64,000 nucleotides of DNA, from NCBI GenBank assembly GCA_024276825.1, contig JAJRWI010000033.1:90614-154613 (forward strand). The letters run 5' to 3'. The stretch comes from an archaeon. GTDB lineage: Archaea; Asgardarchaeota; Thorarchaeia; Thorarchaeales; Thorarchaeaceae. A program made the translations under genes and the position numbers. The notes beneath the pieces were generated by a model. It had not been told where the DNA came from, ran no database searches, and was given only the letters and a program-made list of their open reading frames with translations. Shown in pieces: positions 35,993-44,099 of the stretch (within the stretch, counting starts at the first letter, position 1; each line of letters starts with the position of its first letter).

Positions 35993-37083
35993 TAAACAAT
36001 CACCCCGAGTATTGGAAATATGTAAACTATTGCAAGTTGCACGAGAAGCAGGTTCACAAGGGCCAGAGGCACCATGAACTTCCAGCCGTAATGAACAATC
36101 TGATCGATTCTCCAGCGTGCAAATGCGGTCCTCATGTTGCTCAATATCATCACAACGATGATGGACTTGAACATAAACACAAGAGTGTAGTAGACCCACC
36201 CAATCCATGATGTCTGCATGAGGGTGGCAAAAGTGACCGAGAACACATCGAGCGGAATGAACTCGAGAAGATATGGTCCTCCCAGAAACAGGGATGTGGT
36301 GATACCAGCAGCAAACACCAGCATGATGTCCTCAGCCATATGAATGAGTGCTAGCTTCTTTCCGCTGAACTCGACCTGCCAGCCGTGAACAATCTCCGTT
36401 TCAGCATGACTAACATCAAAGGGAATCCTCTCAAGTTCCGCCTGTATTGATATCAAGAATATTACAAGTGGTAGGATGAGCAGGAGTGCATAGGGTATAT
36501 TGAGAGTCTTCAGACCCTCCATAATTGTTGATATTCTAAGGCTCCCCGTGAGGATGGCTGGAGTGACAATTGCAGCAATCAGTGGGATCTCAAAACTGAT
36601 CAGGAGCATTCCAGTCCTTGCAGAACCTACCTGTCCAAATGGATTGGATGAGAAGTATCCTGCGAGCATGATCACTGCGACGAGCATTGATGAGAGGAAG
36701 AGTAAGAGTATGAGGTCTCCCTCAAAGCTCAGGATTCCTTGGATCCCTGGCAATGATGGGTCCATATCCACAATCGGAATAAACATGCATAGTGTGATGG
36801 ATAGAACTAACATGATCACAGGCACGGCTGAGAAGCTCCTCTTGTCAGCCCTTTTGGGTGTAAGGTCCTCCTTACCGAGAAGCTTGAGAAAGTCCATCAG
36901 GGGCTGAAGTATCCCTTGCCAGCCTGTATGGAGCGGACCTATTCTGTTCTGCAATCGAGCATATACCTTTCTATCAATCCATTCCCAAAGTAGTGCGAGG
37001 AATGTGATGAAGAATATTCCTGGGAATAGTAGGACCCAAAGGCCCCAAATCAAAATGTCTAAGAACTGCAATGTCTGCATCAT
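35992..37083 (-). CDS. NuoH-like membrane subunit of the membrane hydrogenase
   Basis: About 363 residues with eight or so membrane helices. It carries the NuoH/EchB signature WIDRKVYARLQNRIGP followed by TGWQGILQPLMDFLKLLGKED. It forms the junction between the catalytic arm and the membrane and part of the ion pathway. ATG 37083 overlaps the stop of the D gene (TAATG). Confidence 0.93.
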   Translation of the reverse strand: MMQTLQFLDILIWGLWVLLFPGIFFITFLALLWEWIDRKVYARLQNRIGPLHTGWQGILQPLMDFLKLLGKEDLTPKRADKRSFSAVPVIMLVLSITLCMFIPIVDMDPSLPGIQGILSFEGDLILLLFLSSMLVAVIMLAGYFSSNPFGQVGSARTGMLLISFEIPLIAAIVTPAILTGSLRISTIMEGLKTLNIPYALLLILPLVIFLISIQAELERIPFDVSHAETEIVHGWQVEFSGKKLALIHMAEDIMLVFAAGITTSLFLGGPYLLEFIPLDVFSVTFATLMQTSWIGWVYYTLVFMFKSIIVVMILSNMRTAFARWRIDQIVHYGWKFMVPLALVNLLLVQLAIVYIFPILGVIV

Positions 37084-38309
37084 TAGAACTTCCCACCATT
37101 CTGTCTGTACCATTTGTTTGCTCTCACTCTCATGATGTCTAAAGGCACTGACTCTATGAGGTTGTCATCTGTATCGACTATTGTGACTCTGTCAGTGCAG
37201 CTAAAGCAGGGATCGATGGCTGCAAGAATTATAGGAGCATCTGCAAGATAGTTCCCAATCAGGGTGTGTCGCATTGACACCCAGTTCGCATGTGTTGGTG
37301 CACGGACCTTCCAACGTTCTGGCTTGTCTGTTCCGTTTGTCACAAGATAGTGAACTACCTCGCCCCGTGGGGCCTCATATCTTGCAAGGACCTCGTTTGG
37401 CTGAACTCTTGGACGCACCCTCTCTCTGATTGGTCCATCTGGAAGGTTCTGAAGGAGCCATCTGCACATCTTGATCGACTCTATGGTTTCAACCACTCTG
37501 ACAATAGCTCGACCAGCAACATCACACCTTTCTGAGAGTATCATCTCAAACTCGCCCGAGTCGCGAAGATGCACATAGGCCTGCGTTGGGTCATTGAAAC
37601 GAACATCCACTGGGACATTGCTTCCTCTGGCTGTGGGACCCACTGCACCAGTGGCCCTGGCAACGGAGGTTTCCAAGACACCCACCCCATCCACTCTGTT
37701 CCAGAATGTCTTCTCCTGAATTGCGACATCGCGATAGTATATCATCCTCTCTTCTAGCTTGTCAAGCCTCGTTAGTAGACTTGATCTGAGTTCCTCTGAC
37801 ACATTTCTTCGGACTCCACCAATAGTGTTCATCGAATAGTTCACACGATTGCCACTAAGGTCCTCAAGCATGTCCATTACTATCTCTCTGTCGCGCCATG
37901 AGTACATGAATGCAGTGTCAAACCCGACCTCGTGAAATGCAACTCCCAGCCATAGAATATGTGAGTGAATTCTCTCTAGCTCCCAAGTCAATGTTCGTAT
38001 GAACTTGGCTCGTTCTGGAATCTCAACCTCTGCTGCCATCTCAACAGCCTGAGCATAATTGCCATTATGTGTTGCAGAACAGATACCACAGATTCGTTCT
38101 GCAAGGTATAGGACCTGAAGGTGTGTCTTACTCTCTGCTAGCTTTTCTATCCCTCGATGATTGTAGCCAATATTCACTTCAGCATCTACAATCCTCTCAC
38201 CCTCAATTGTAAGCTTGAACATTCCAGGTTCTTTGAGAGCTGGATGCTGTGGCCCGATTGGGATTGTCACTCTTGGAGGTGTGACTGTCTTTCTGTTTCC
38301 TGTTGACAT
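37083..38309 (-). CDS. Group 4 [NiFe] hydrogenase large subunit / NuoD homologue
   Basis: 408 residues. Unlike respiratory NuoD, it keeps both Ni-ligand pairs: Cys74 and Cys77 in RICGICSATH and Cys368 and Cys371 in DPCFSCTDR. This points to an active NiFe centre and H2 chemistry. The C-terminus continues 37 residues past DPCFSCTDR, and I see no clear cleavage site. In the operon A-B-C-D-H-I it pairs with the small subunit at 38865. Confidence 0.93.
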   Translation of the reverse strand: MSTGNRKTVTPPRVTIPIGPQHPALKEPGMFKLTIEGERIVDAEVNIGYNHRGIEKLAESKTHLQVLYLAERICGICSATHNGNYAQAVEMAAEVEIPERAKFIRTLTWELERIHSHILWLGVAFHEVGFDTAFMYSWRDREIVMDMLEDLSGNRVNYSMNTIGGVRRNVSEELRSSLLTRLDKLEERMIYYRDVAIQEKTFWNRVDGVGVLETSVARATGAVGPTARGSNVPVDVRFNDPTQAYVHLRDSGEFEMILSERCDVAGRAIVRVVETIESIKMCRWLLQNLPDGPIRERVRPRVQPNEVLARYEAPRGEVVHYLVTNGTDKPERWKVRAPTHANWVSMRHTLIGNYLADAPIILAAIDPCFSCTDRVTIVDTDDNLIESVPLDIMRVRANKWYRQNGGKF

Positions 38310-38310
38310 T

Positions 38311-38868
38311 CTATTTTACCTCCTTTGGTCCTGTTGTCTGCGATCGTTTCATCAGACCTCTGGGGTCTTGCCAGTCCTTCCTGAGCGGGAATTCATCCGC
38401 AGGCCAGTTCTCCGGCAGCTCACACCTTCTCGGGTTCGGATGACCCACTGGAACAAGCCCGAACATCTCACGAAGCTCGTTTTCAACAAACTCGGCGGCT
38501 GGTACAATGTCCGTTATTGACTGGTACTCTGGCATTGTGCGGGGGACATTGATTCTGATAGTCACCGCAATCTTCTTGTCATTGATAAAGAAGTGATAAT
38601 TGGCCTGCAAATCATTTCCAAGGTCTCTACCAGATAATGTACTGAACTGCCACATCCCATGCTTCTCTTGCATGTACTTTACGAAATCTCTCAGCTTGTC
38701 AGGCCGGATCTGAATAAAGACTCGTCGCGGTTGAATGTGAACATATGTGCCTTCCTCGATTATTATATCTCCCATTTCAGACTTTATCTGGTTGAGCAGA
38801 GCATATTCATCCTCATGACCCTCTTCTAGTGCCGGTCTGAAAATTGACACATTATCCTGATTACTCAT
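38311..38868 (-). CDS. NuoC-like subunit of the membrane hydrogenase
   Basis: 185 residues of the 30-kDa/NuoC family, with FFINDKKIAVTIRINVPRT, the segment AAEFVENELREMFGLVPVGHPNPRR and the terminal FPLRKDWQDPRG. It is a structural subunit of the peripheral arm. Its start overlaps the small-subunit stop by 4 bases (ATGA), and the D gene starts one base after it. Confidence 0.92.
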   Translation of the reverse strand: MSNQDNVSIFRPALEEGHEDEYALLNQIKSEMGDIIIEEGTYVHIQPRRVFIQIRPDKLRDFVKYMQEKHGMWQFSTLSGRDLGNDLQANYHFFINDKKIAVTIRINVPRTMPEYQSITDIVPAAEFVENELREMFGLVPVGHPNPRRCELPENWPADEFPLRKDWQDPRGLMKRSQTTGPKEVK

Positions 38869-39380
38869 GTTTCTGCAACTCCCTCGCTCTGTGCTGCAGT
38901 AATGTCAAAGGGTACCTCCTCTTTCTCCTTTTTCTCGGCAACTCCAAACGCTTTTGATAGCACTTCTAGGAGCTTGTATGCACCAAATGTGATTGCGGTG
39001 GGCTTCGGCGGACAACCAGGGATATATGCAGTCACTGGAATAGCTTGGTCAACACCGCCTAGCACATTATAGCCCCCGCGAAAGACGCCTCCACTACATG
39101 CACAAGACCCCACAGCCACAACAAACTTGGGCTCAGCCATCTGTTCATAGATGCGTTGAAGTCTGGGCCTGATCTGTTCAGTCACAGGTCCCGTAATCAA
39201 CATGATGTCCGCATGACGTGGACTTCCCACAAGCTTTACTCCGAAACGTTCAAGGTCAAGCCGGGGCATGAGCGCTGCCAGTATCTCGATGTCACAACCA
39301 TTGCAACTACCAGAGTTGAAATGGAACACATACGGCGATTTTACTCGTGCTTTATTGATCAGTTTCTGGAGGAACCCCAT
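38865..39380 (-). CDS. Membrane hydrogenase small subunit / NuoB homologue
   Basis: About 171 residues from ATG 39380. It has the four cluster ligands of the family: SGSCNGCDIE (two), VAVGSCACSGG and YIPGCPPKP. It holds the proximal [4Fe-4S] cluster next to the NiFe site of the D subunit. The C-terminal 25 residues are a charged tail. Confidence 0.93.
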   Translation of the reverse strand: MGFLQKLINKARVKSPYVFHFNSGSCNGCDIEILAALMPRLDLERFGVKLVGSPRHADIMLITGPVTEQIRPRLQRIYEQMAEPKFVVAVGSCACSGGVFRGGYNVLGGVDQAIPVTAYIPGCPPKPTAITFGAYKLLEVLSKAFGVAEKKEKEEVPFDITAAQSEGVAET

Positions 39381-39384
39381 CAAT

Positions 39385-39726
39385 CTACCTCCCGAAGTCC
39401 TTTGGCTTGGATGAGATGTAAGACGCGGCCACTAGCGTGATGATCAGGTAAAAGATCACCATTATACCTGGGTTTGCCCAAGAGAGAAATAGCATGAATC
39501 CAACCACTTCAAAGGCCATGAAATACATGGCATAGTTGAACAGTTCAAGGTTGAATTGCACTTTGCCGCCAAGAAACGACGGTTCTCCGCATGCATAAGA
39601 CTCAACCGCTGCTCCTTCAGTCCGGGCCTTCGGTGCAACGGACCGGCCCAAAAGTAGCAATATTCCAGCAAACACTATGCTCAACACGAGCACGAGGATC
39701 ATTCCAATTACAAGGTCCAAGTCCAT
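39385..39726 (-). CDS. NuoA-like membrane subunit
   Basis: 113 residues from ATG 39726 with three membrane helices. The loop ESYACGEPSF followed by NYAMYFMAFEVVGFMLFLSWA matches the YECG and F-D/E-VE features of NuoA/FpoA. NuoA is a complex I subunit and is not part of standard Ech, Mbh or Hyc hydrogenases, so its presence as first gene of an operon that encodes a NiFe site is notable. No antiporter-like L, M or N gene is present in the window. Confidence 0.85.
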   Translation of the reverse strand: MDLDLVIGMILVLVLSIVFAGILLLLGRSVAPKARTEGAAVESYACGEPSFLGGKVQFNLELFNYAMYFMAFEVVGFMLFLSWANPGIMVIFYLIITLVAASYISSKPKDFGR

Positions 39727-39812
39727 CACCCATGTATGCTGCCGACGCCCGTCCGCACTGCAATCCATTAATATGCTTGTTGATAGTGACCATCAGATTA
39801 TCATCTATCAGA

Positions 39813-40595
39813 TTAGAAACTCTTTTTCAGAGACATGATTGCAGCCCCTAAAGCGCCAGTCAACTGAGGTATCTTGGGCACCCACAATTCAACTTCGAGT
39901 TGCTTCGAGAGATAATGCCGAAAGGCTGGGTTTTTTGCAACTCCTCCAGTTATCGCAACGGGCTCAACCACGCCAACTCTTCGAGAGAGTGTACTGATCT
40001 TTGATGCCATCGCTTTGTGAATCCCTGCTGCTATGTCTTGTGGTTTCTCTCCAGAACCAATCCTTCCAATGACCTCGCTCTCAGCGAATACTGTGCATGT
40101 ACTGCTGATTGAACAGGGTTTGCTTGATTCAAGAGCAAGAGGACCGAGATTCTCAATCGATACTCCAAGCACCCGTGCCATGACCTCAAGGAAGCGTCCT
40201 GTACCTGCACTGCATTTGTCGTTGAGTTCAAAGTCAATAGGTTTTCCATTGTCGCCAATCCTGATGACCTTCGAGTCCTGTCCTCCCACATCAATGAGAA
40301 GATTGATCTCAGGGTTGAGATGATGAACACCAATGCTGTGACAGGTGATCTCGGTGACTGCTCTATGCGCAGAATCAACCATTGCTCGTCCATATCCCGT
40401 GCTGACAACTGGTACTCTCTCTAGATCAGTACCACTCTTCTCACGAAGTGTCGCAATTACCTCTTGCACAGCGGCTGAAACTGAAGCGCCCGTCTGACGC
40501 AAATAAGATGCAACGACCTCTCCATTCTGATTGATAATGACTCCCTTTGTTGTAGTTGAACCGACATCCAGTCCAATCCCATATTCTTTAGTCAT
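39813..40595 (-). CDS. 2-hydroxyacyl-CoA dehydratase / benzoyl-CoA reductase activator ATPase
   Basis: 260 residues of the BadF/BadG/HgdC family. It has the ASKHA phosphate loop GLDVGSTTTKGV, LLIDVGGQDSKVIRI, the cluster-binding segment around NDKCSAGTGRFLE and a second cysteine in SSTCTVFAESEV, and ITGGVAKNPAF near the end. The homodimer holds one [4Fe-4S] cluster and uses ATP to inject a low-potential electron into the dehydratase or reductase. It is followed upstream by the two catalytic subunit genes. Confidence 0.94.
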   Translation of the reverse strand: MTKEYGIGLDVGSTTTKGVIINQNGEVVASYLRQTGASVSAAVQEVIATLREKSGTDLERVPVVSTGYGRAMVDSAHRAVTEITCHSIGVHHLNPEINLLIDVGGQDSKVIRIGDNGKPIDFELNDKCSAGTGRFLEVMARVLGVSIENLGPLALESSKPCSISSTCTVFAESEVIGRIGSGEKPQDIAAGIHKAMASKISTLSRRVGVVEPVAITGGVAKNPAFRHYLSKQLEVELWVPKIPQLTGALGAAIMSLKKSF

Positions 40596-40605
40596 TGAAT
40601 CCCCT

Positions 40606-41817
40606 TCAGACTATCATCTCTAACAATGCGTCAATGCGGGTCTGGACCTGTGCCTCATTGAAGAGACGACTGTCTACCATGTCCCCTTCTATTATCACTC
40701 CAGGGACTCCAGTACGTTCCATCACAATCTCCTTGGAAACCATCTGCCCCAACGAGTATCTCTTGCATGACCTCACAGAGAAGAGAACAAAGCCATCAAG
40801 GTCATAGTCCATGATTAGTTCGCACATCTTGTCTATTTTAGCATCAATACCCTTATTGAGATACACGTTTGAGTAGAGTGAAACAATCGCATTCAAGATG
40901 TCCGGGCTATCAAATGATCCCGACCATGCATGTGTATATGTATCTGCAGGAAACACAACACCCCTCTTGGCTAGACTGTTGAAGAACCTGAATATATTGA
41001 ACCACGGCGGAATGTTGTCCCAGAGAAGTCGGACTTTTTCATCCATGATGGCTCCTAGACCATTGGACACACGCTCTCTGACCTCTTTTAATAATGTTTC
41101 ATAATATTCAAGAATATATTCTGTGCCCCTCTGCGAAACCACAGGGGCCATTGCTAGAAACCTATCAGCACAGTTCAAAGGCGATGGTTTTGCCTTGCAT
41201 GACTGGAGGATCTCGGTCCATAGAGCAATTGCTCGTGTGGAGTTGTCTGCGACTTCTCTCAAGCGATCATCTTGGAGTTCTACATCAAAGTGATCTGATA
41301 TGAATGTGATAAGCCTCTCAAGTCCAGCCTTGACATACTCTTTGTGATGATCTCCCTGAACATCATCAATTGGTGGCGTGTCCAATAGGAAAACAGGTGC
41401 ACCAGTGAGCTGAGATACAGCATCGTACCATTTCATAACAGTCCCACAGATGTTGTTCCCTGCCAATAATGCCTGAGGCTTCGGAAGCCCTTCCAGAGGA
41501 CTCTCTTCAGGTTTCAACACCGAGCCAATACTAGACCTTGCATAGGAGCAGAGCTCCGGTGAATAACCGATATTCTCAGCAAATGCACAGACTTGGGGCC
41601 CCATCTTCTGTGACCCCACCACTGCACCATATTGTTCTGGATAGACAACTCCAAGACTCATTGCTAGGGGGATCTCCACAGGGAATCCAGATGTCAGCCA
41701 GGCAAGACGTCCCTCTTCACTTGCTGAATGACCCTCAAGCATGTATCTGAACATTATCTGATTTAGAAGATTATTGGCCTCTAGCAGCCTGTATGCCTTC
41801 TCTTTCTTCTCCGACAT
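40606..41817 (-). CDS. 2-hydroxyacyl-CoA dehydratase-type subunit (HgdB/BcrC-like)
   Basis: 403 residues of the D-component family. Conserved cysteines appear in QVCAFAEN, GNNICGTVMKW and VRSCKRYSLGQ, positions that would bind a [4Fe-4S] cluster. With the next subunit it could dehydrate a 2-hydroxyacyl-CoA or reduce an aromatic or other acyl-CoA, and sequence alone does not decide. Its start overlaps the last base of the neighbouring gene. Confidence 0.85.
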   Translation of the reverse strand: MSEKKEKAYRLLEANNLLNQIMFRYMLEGHSASEEGRLAWLTSGFPVEIPLAMSLGVVYPEQYGAVVGSQKMGPQVCAFAENIGYSPELCSYARSSIGSVLKPEESPLEGLPKPQALLAGNNICGTVMKWYDAVSQLTGAPVFLLDTPPIDDVQGDHHKEYVKAGLERLITFISDHFDVELQDDRLREVADNSTRAIALWTEILQSCKAKPSPLNCADRFLAMAPVVSQRGTEYILEYYETLLKEVRERVSNGLGAIMDEKVRLLWDNIPPWFNIFRFFNSLAKRGVVFPADTYTHAWSGSFDSPDILNAIVSLYSNVYLNKGIDAKIDKMCELIMDYDLDGFVLFSVRSCKRYSLGQMVSKEIVMERTGVPGVIIEGDMVDSRLFNEAQVQTRIDALLEMIV

Positions 41818-43007
41818 CAGACCAACTCCAGTAGATTTTCCAAAAAGCTCTGCAATCGCAATTTGACTCGTTCCTGATCGGACAATTCGGGATCAATTGG
41901 TAATCGCACGACTGGAATACTCTCCTCCTTTGCTACTCTTTCAAGAGATGGTGCCTCGAACTCATCAGGATCGCAGAATGACTGCTCGAGAATAATGAGT
42001 CCCTCTATTTTGAGATTAACCAGAGTTTCCCTCAAGAATATCAGACGATTTGTGAGTCCTTCCTGTGTTGGTTCCTTTGGTGTTGAAAGTATATTTTTAG
42101 CCATTTCAACAAACGGGTCACTGTCAAATTGAATTTGAGGTGAGAACACGCACTTGAATCCAAATGAAAGCAGATCAATGACTAATGAGAACCTCTCTCC
42201 CTCTCCCAGTTCGTGCAAAACCTGTGAAATGAGCTGTGGGTCCGTCATACCTCCCACCATGGCAATCCGTGGATGATCTCTCTCCACATCAAACTCACGT
42301 TCAACTCTCATTCTCTGCATCATTTGTTTCAATTCTCTGAAATCATTGATGATATCTGTGGATAATGGCCCTAATGATCCTGCTATATGCCTGTTAATCT
42401 CATCAAGACTCTCTCTGGTTGGCTCTGTCAAAAATTGTCTTGTAAGTTCCATGAGTTGATGATATGTGATGATGCTTGGCATAATTACCCTGGCTGAATA
42501 AATCATCTGAAGACTCTCTCTGAATCCATTGATCATCTCAACAGCTGCTTTGAAACTCTCATTGGAGAATGGAACTCCAAACTCTCTTTCAATCCTATCA
42601 CTGAGTATTTTTAGTTCTTCAGCCAAGAACTTGACAGAAGCCTTGCCATAATCACTAACGGGGTAGGTGACCTTGAATACCACATCCTCTGGGAACCTGT
42701 ATCGCCATATATCGCCTGCATTTTGAAGAGAATCACAAGTATTGCTGGGAAAGACAAGGCCTGATAGAGATGACAACTCTCCCCTGACTCTTCGACTGAA
42801 CAGGTTTCTCACATATCCACAGGCAAAGGTCTGCAGGCTATTCTCGAAAGCACCTTGAGTTTCAGGATTGGTACTGATAAGAGAGGGGACAAGTCCATGA
42901 GCAAGAACAAGCTCTACGGGAAAATGGGGGTAGATATATCCAATTACTCTTTTCTTCTCTTCAGAACTCTCTTGAATGCCCGCAGAAGCACTGCTCGTTC
43001 TCACCAA
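41817..43007 (-). CDS. 2-hydroxyacyl-CoA dehydratase-type subunit (HgdA/BcrB-like)
   Basis: 396 residues of the same family. Cysteines in FACGYVRN, PSNTCDSLQN and LEQSFCDPDEF give the three-Cys pattern. It starts at TTG 43007 or GTG 43004 behind AAGGAGTG. It is the first gene of a three-gene operon with its partner and the activator. A related family of double-cubane cluster proteins with the same activator is an alternative identity. Confidence 0.85.
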   Translation of the reverse strand: MVRTSSASAGIQESSEEKKRVIGYIYPHFPVELVLAHGLVPSLISTNPETQGAFENSLQTFACGYVRNLFSRRVRGELSSLSGLVFPSNTCDSLQNAGDIWRYRFPEDVVFKVTYPVSDYGKASVKFLAEELKILSDRIEREFGVPFSNESFKAAVEMINGFRESLQMIYSARVIMPSIITYHQLMELTRQFLTEPTRESLDEINRHIAGSLGPLSTDIINDFRELKQMMQRMRVEREFDVERDHPRIAMVGGMTDPQLISQVLHELGEGERFSLVIDLLSFGFKCVFSPQIQFDSDPFVEMAKNILSTPKEPTQEGLTNRLIFLRETLVNLKIEGLIILEQSFCDPDEFEAPSLERVAKEESIPVVRLPIDPELSDQERVKLRLQSFLENLLELV

Positions 43008-43174
43008 AGCTTCACTCCTTATGCTATTGACGTTACAACTCCCTAAACTTATTCCTTATGCATAACAATAAATTGAAAAAATTAAATCATTTTGGCATCG
43101 CAATCAATACATGCCATAAACCTCAATAAATCGGCAGTGAACAACTCCATTACAGATTATAGGGGGACATGAAC

Positions 43175-43495
43175 ATGAATAACCCAATTGACGAAATCAT
43201 CAGGACCTGCAAGCAACTCATTAGGGAGATTGAGGCTGGAACACGTTGTGCCAATCTTGCTCTCATTCAACAGCAGTTTAGCAAGGCAGTCGAGTTCGCA
43301 ATGAGCGAATACAAGGCCGGGAGAATCAAAGTCAGTCTTGAGGCCCTTCCTGAGGTGATGTATATCTTTGCAACTAAAGACCTGCCAAAACTATGTGCTG
43401 GTGATGAGGTTTCCATTAAGAGGGCATACTCTCAACTCAAACTCTTCCTAAATACAATGGAGCAAATCCTCAAACCGCAAATGGTTGATGAGTGA
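43175..43495 (+). CDS. Small helical protein, unknown function
   Basis: About 106 residues from ATG 43175, eight bases after a GGGGG motif; an ATG at 43169 is too close to it. The protein is soluble and mostly helical (IDEIIRTCKQLIREIEAGTRC) with three Cys and no known motif. It is divergent from the dehydratase operon and convergent with the broken gene at 43501. Confidence 0.6.
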   Translation: MNNPIDEIIRTCKQLIREIEAGTRCANLALIQQQFSKAVEFAMSEYKAGRIKVSLEALPEVMYIFATKDLPKLCAGDEVSIKRAYSQLKLFLNTMEQILKPQMVDE

Positions 43496-43500
43496 ATGAA

Positions 43501-43984
43501 CTATTCACTCTCAAATACAACTCGAAGAATGGATTCTACTTTACCAATTGGCTTGTCTGTCACTATATTACCATTATTATCAATCAAGATCCAATTAGAT
43601 TTATGTGATTGTGATGTGAATGGCCAGTCATCTTCAATTACTTCTCGTAGAGTCTGGTTTCTCTCCCCTTGTATGATATACTCCTCATGAGTTTGTTTGT
43701 TCACGATTGCTCTACTGACAATCTCCCCCGATTTTACTCCCAATTACCCTGGCTTGCCCAAAGGTGTAATAGCTGAGGTCTCTTGCCATAGAGAACATCC
43801 CACCATCGAACAAAGAACCGACATTAAAACAAGACCTGCAGGTACAATCATTAATGGCAAAAATGGAAGGTATCCATAGCAATTTAGAAATGCAATAAGA
43901 ATAGTAAAAATGAAAACAATGAGTCCTGATACAACAAGATTATTGCAAACTGTCTGGAGTATCCCTCCCTCTCAATGATATCAT
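43501..43984 (-). pseudogene. Broken gene: two-helix membrane segment plus possible beta-grasp domain
   Basis: A frame open from 43971 to 43747 encodes two membrane helices (VVSGLIVFIFTILIAFLN and LPFLPLMIVPAGLVLMSVL) but has no start codon at its head. It stops at TAA 43744, and the same frame then continues for 80 codons (43743-43501, first codon TTG) encoding a soluble domain with WILIDNNGNIVTDKPIG, which looks like a ubiquitin-like beta-grasp loop. An ATG at 43984 lies one base out of frame and could be the original start. A frameshift near the GAGGGAGG run plus the TAA would explain both defects. The soluble part could also be an independent TTG-started gene. Confidence 0.5.
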
Positions 43985-44099
43985 TTTACTATAATAATCA
44001 ACTCAATAATAGTTTTCCCTCGTAAATTTAGTCTCCCTAAAGAAATATGAGTGATGATTGCATAATAAAACAGAGGATTATTTGAGAGATGTGATATCG
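43985..44099. other. Intergenic region upstream of the acyl-CoA ligase gene
   Basis: AT-rich, with several possible TATA elements for the plus-strand ligase gene (for example ACTATAATAAT near 43988). No other structure seen. Confidence 0.4.

Noticed and set aside
35621..36208. Longer NuoI-like protein of 195 residues
   Set aside because: The extra N-terminal 72 residues lie inside the NuoH-like gene in another frame and have no protein-like pattern. ATG 35992 with its TAATG overlap is the proper start.
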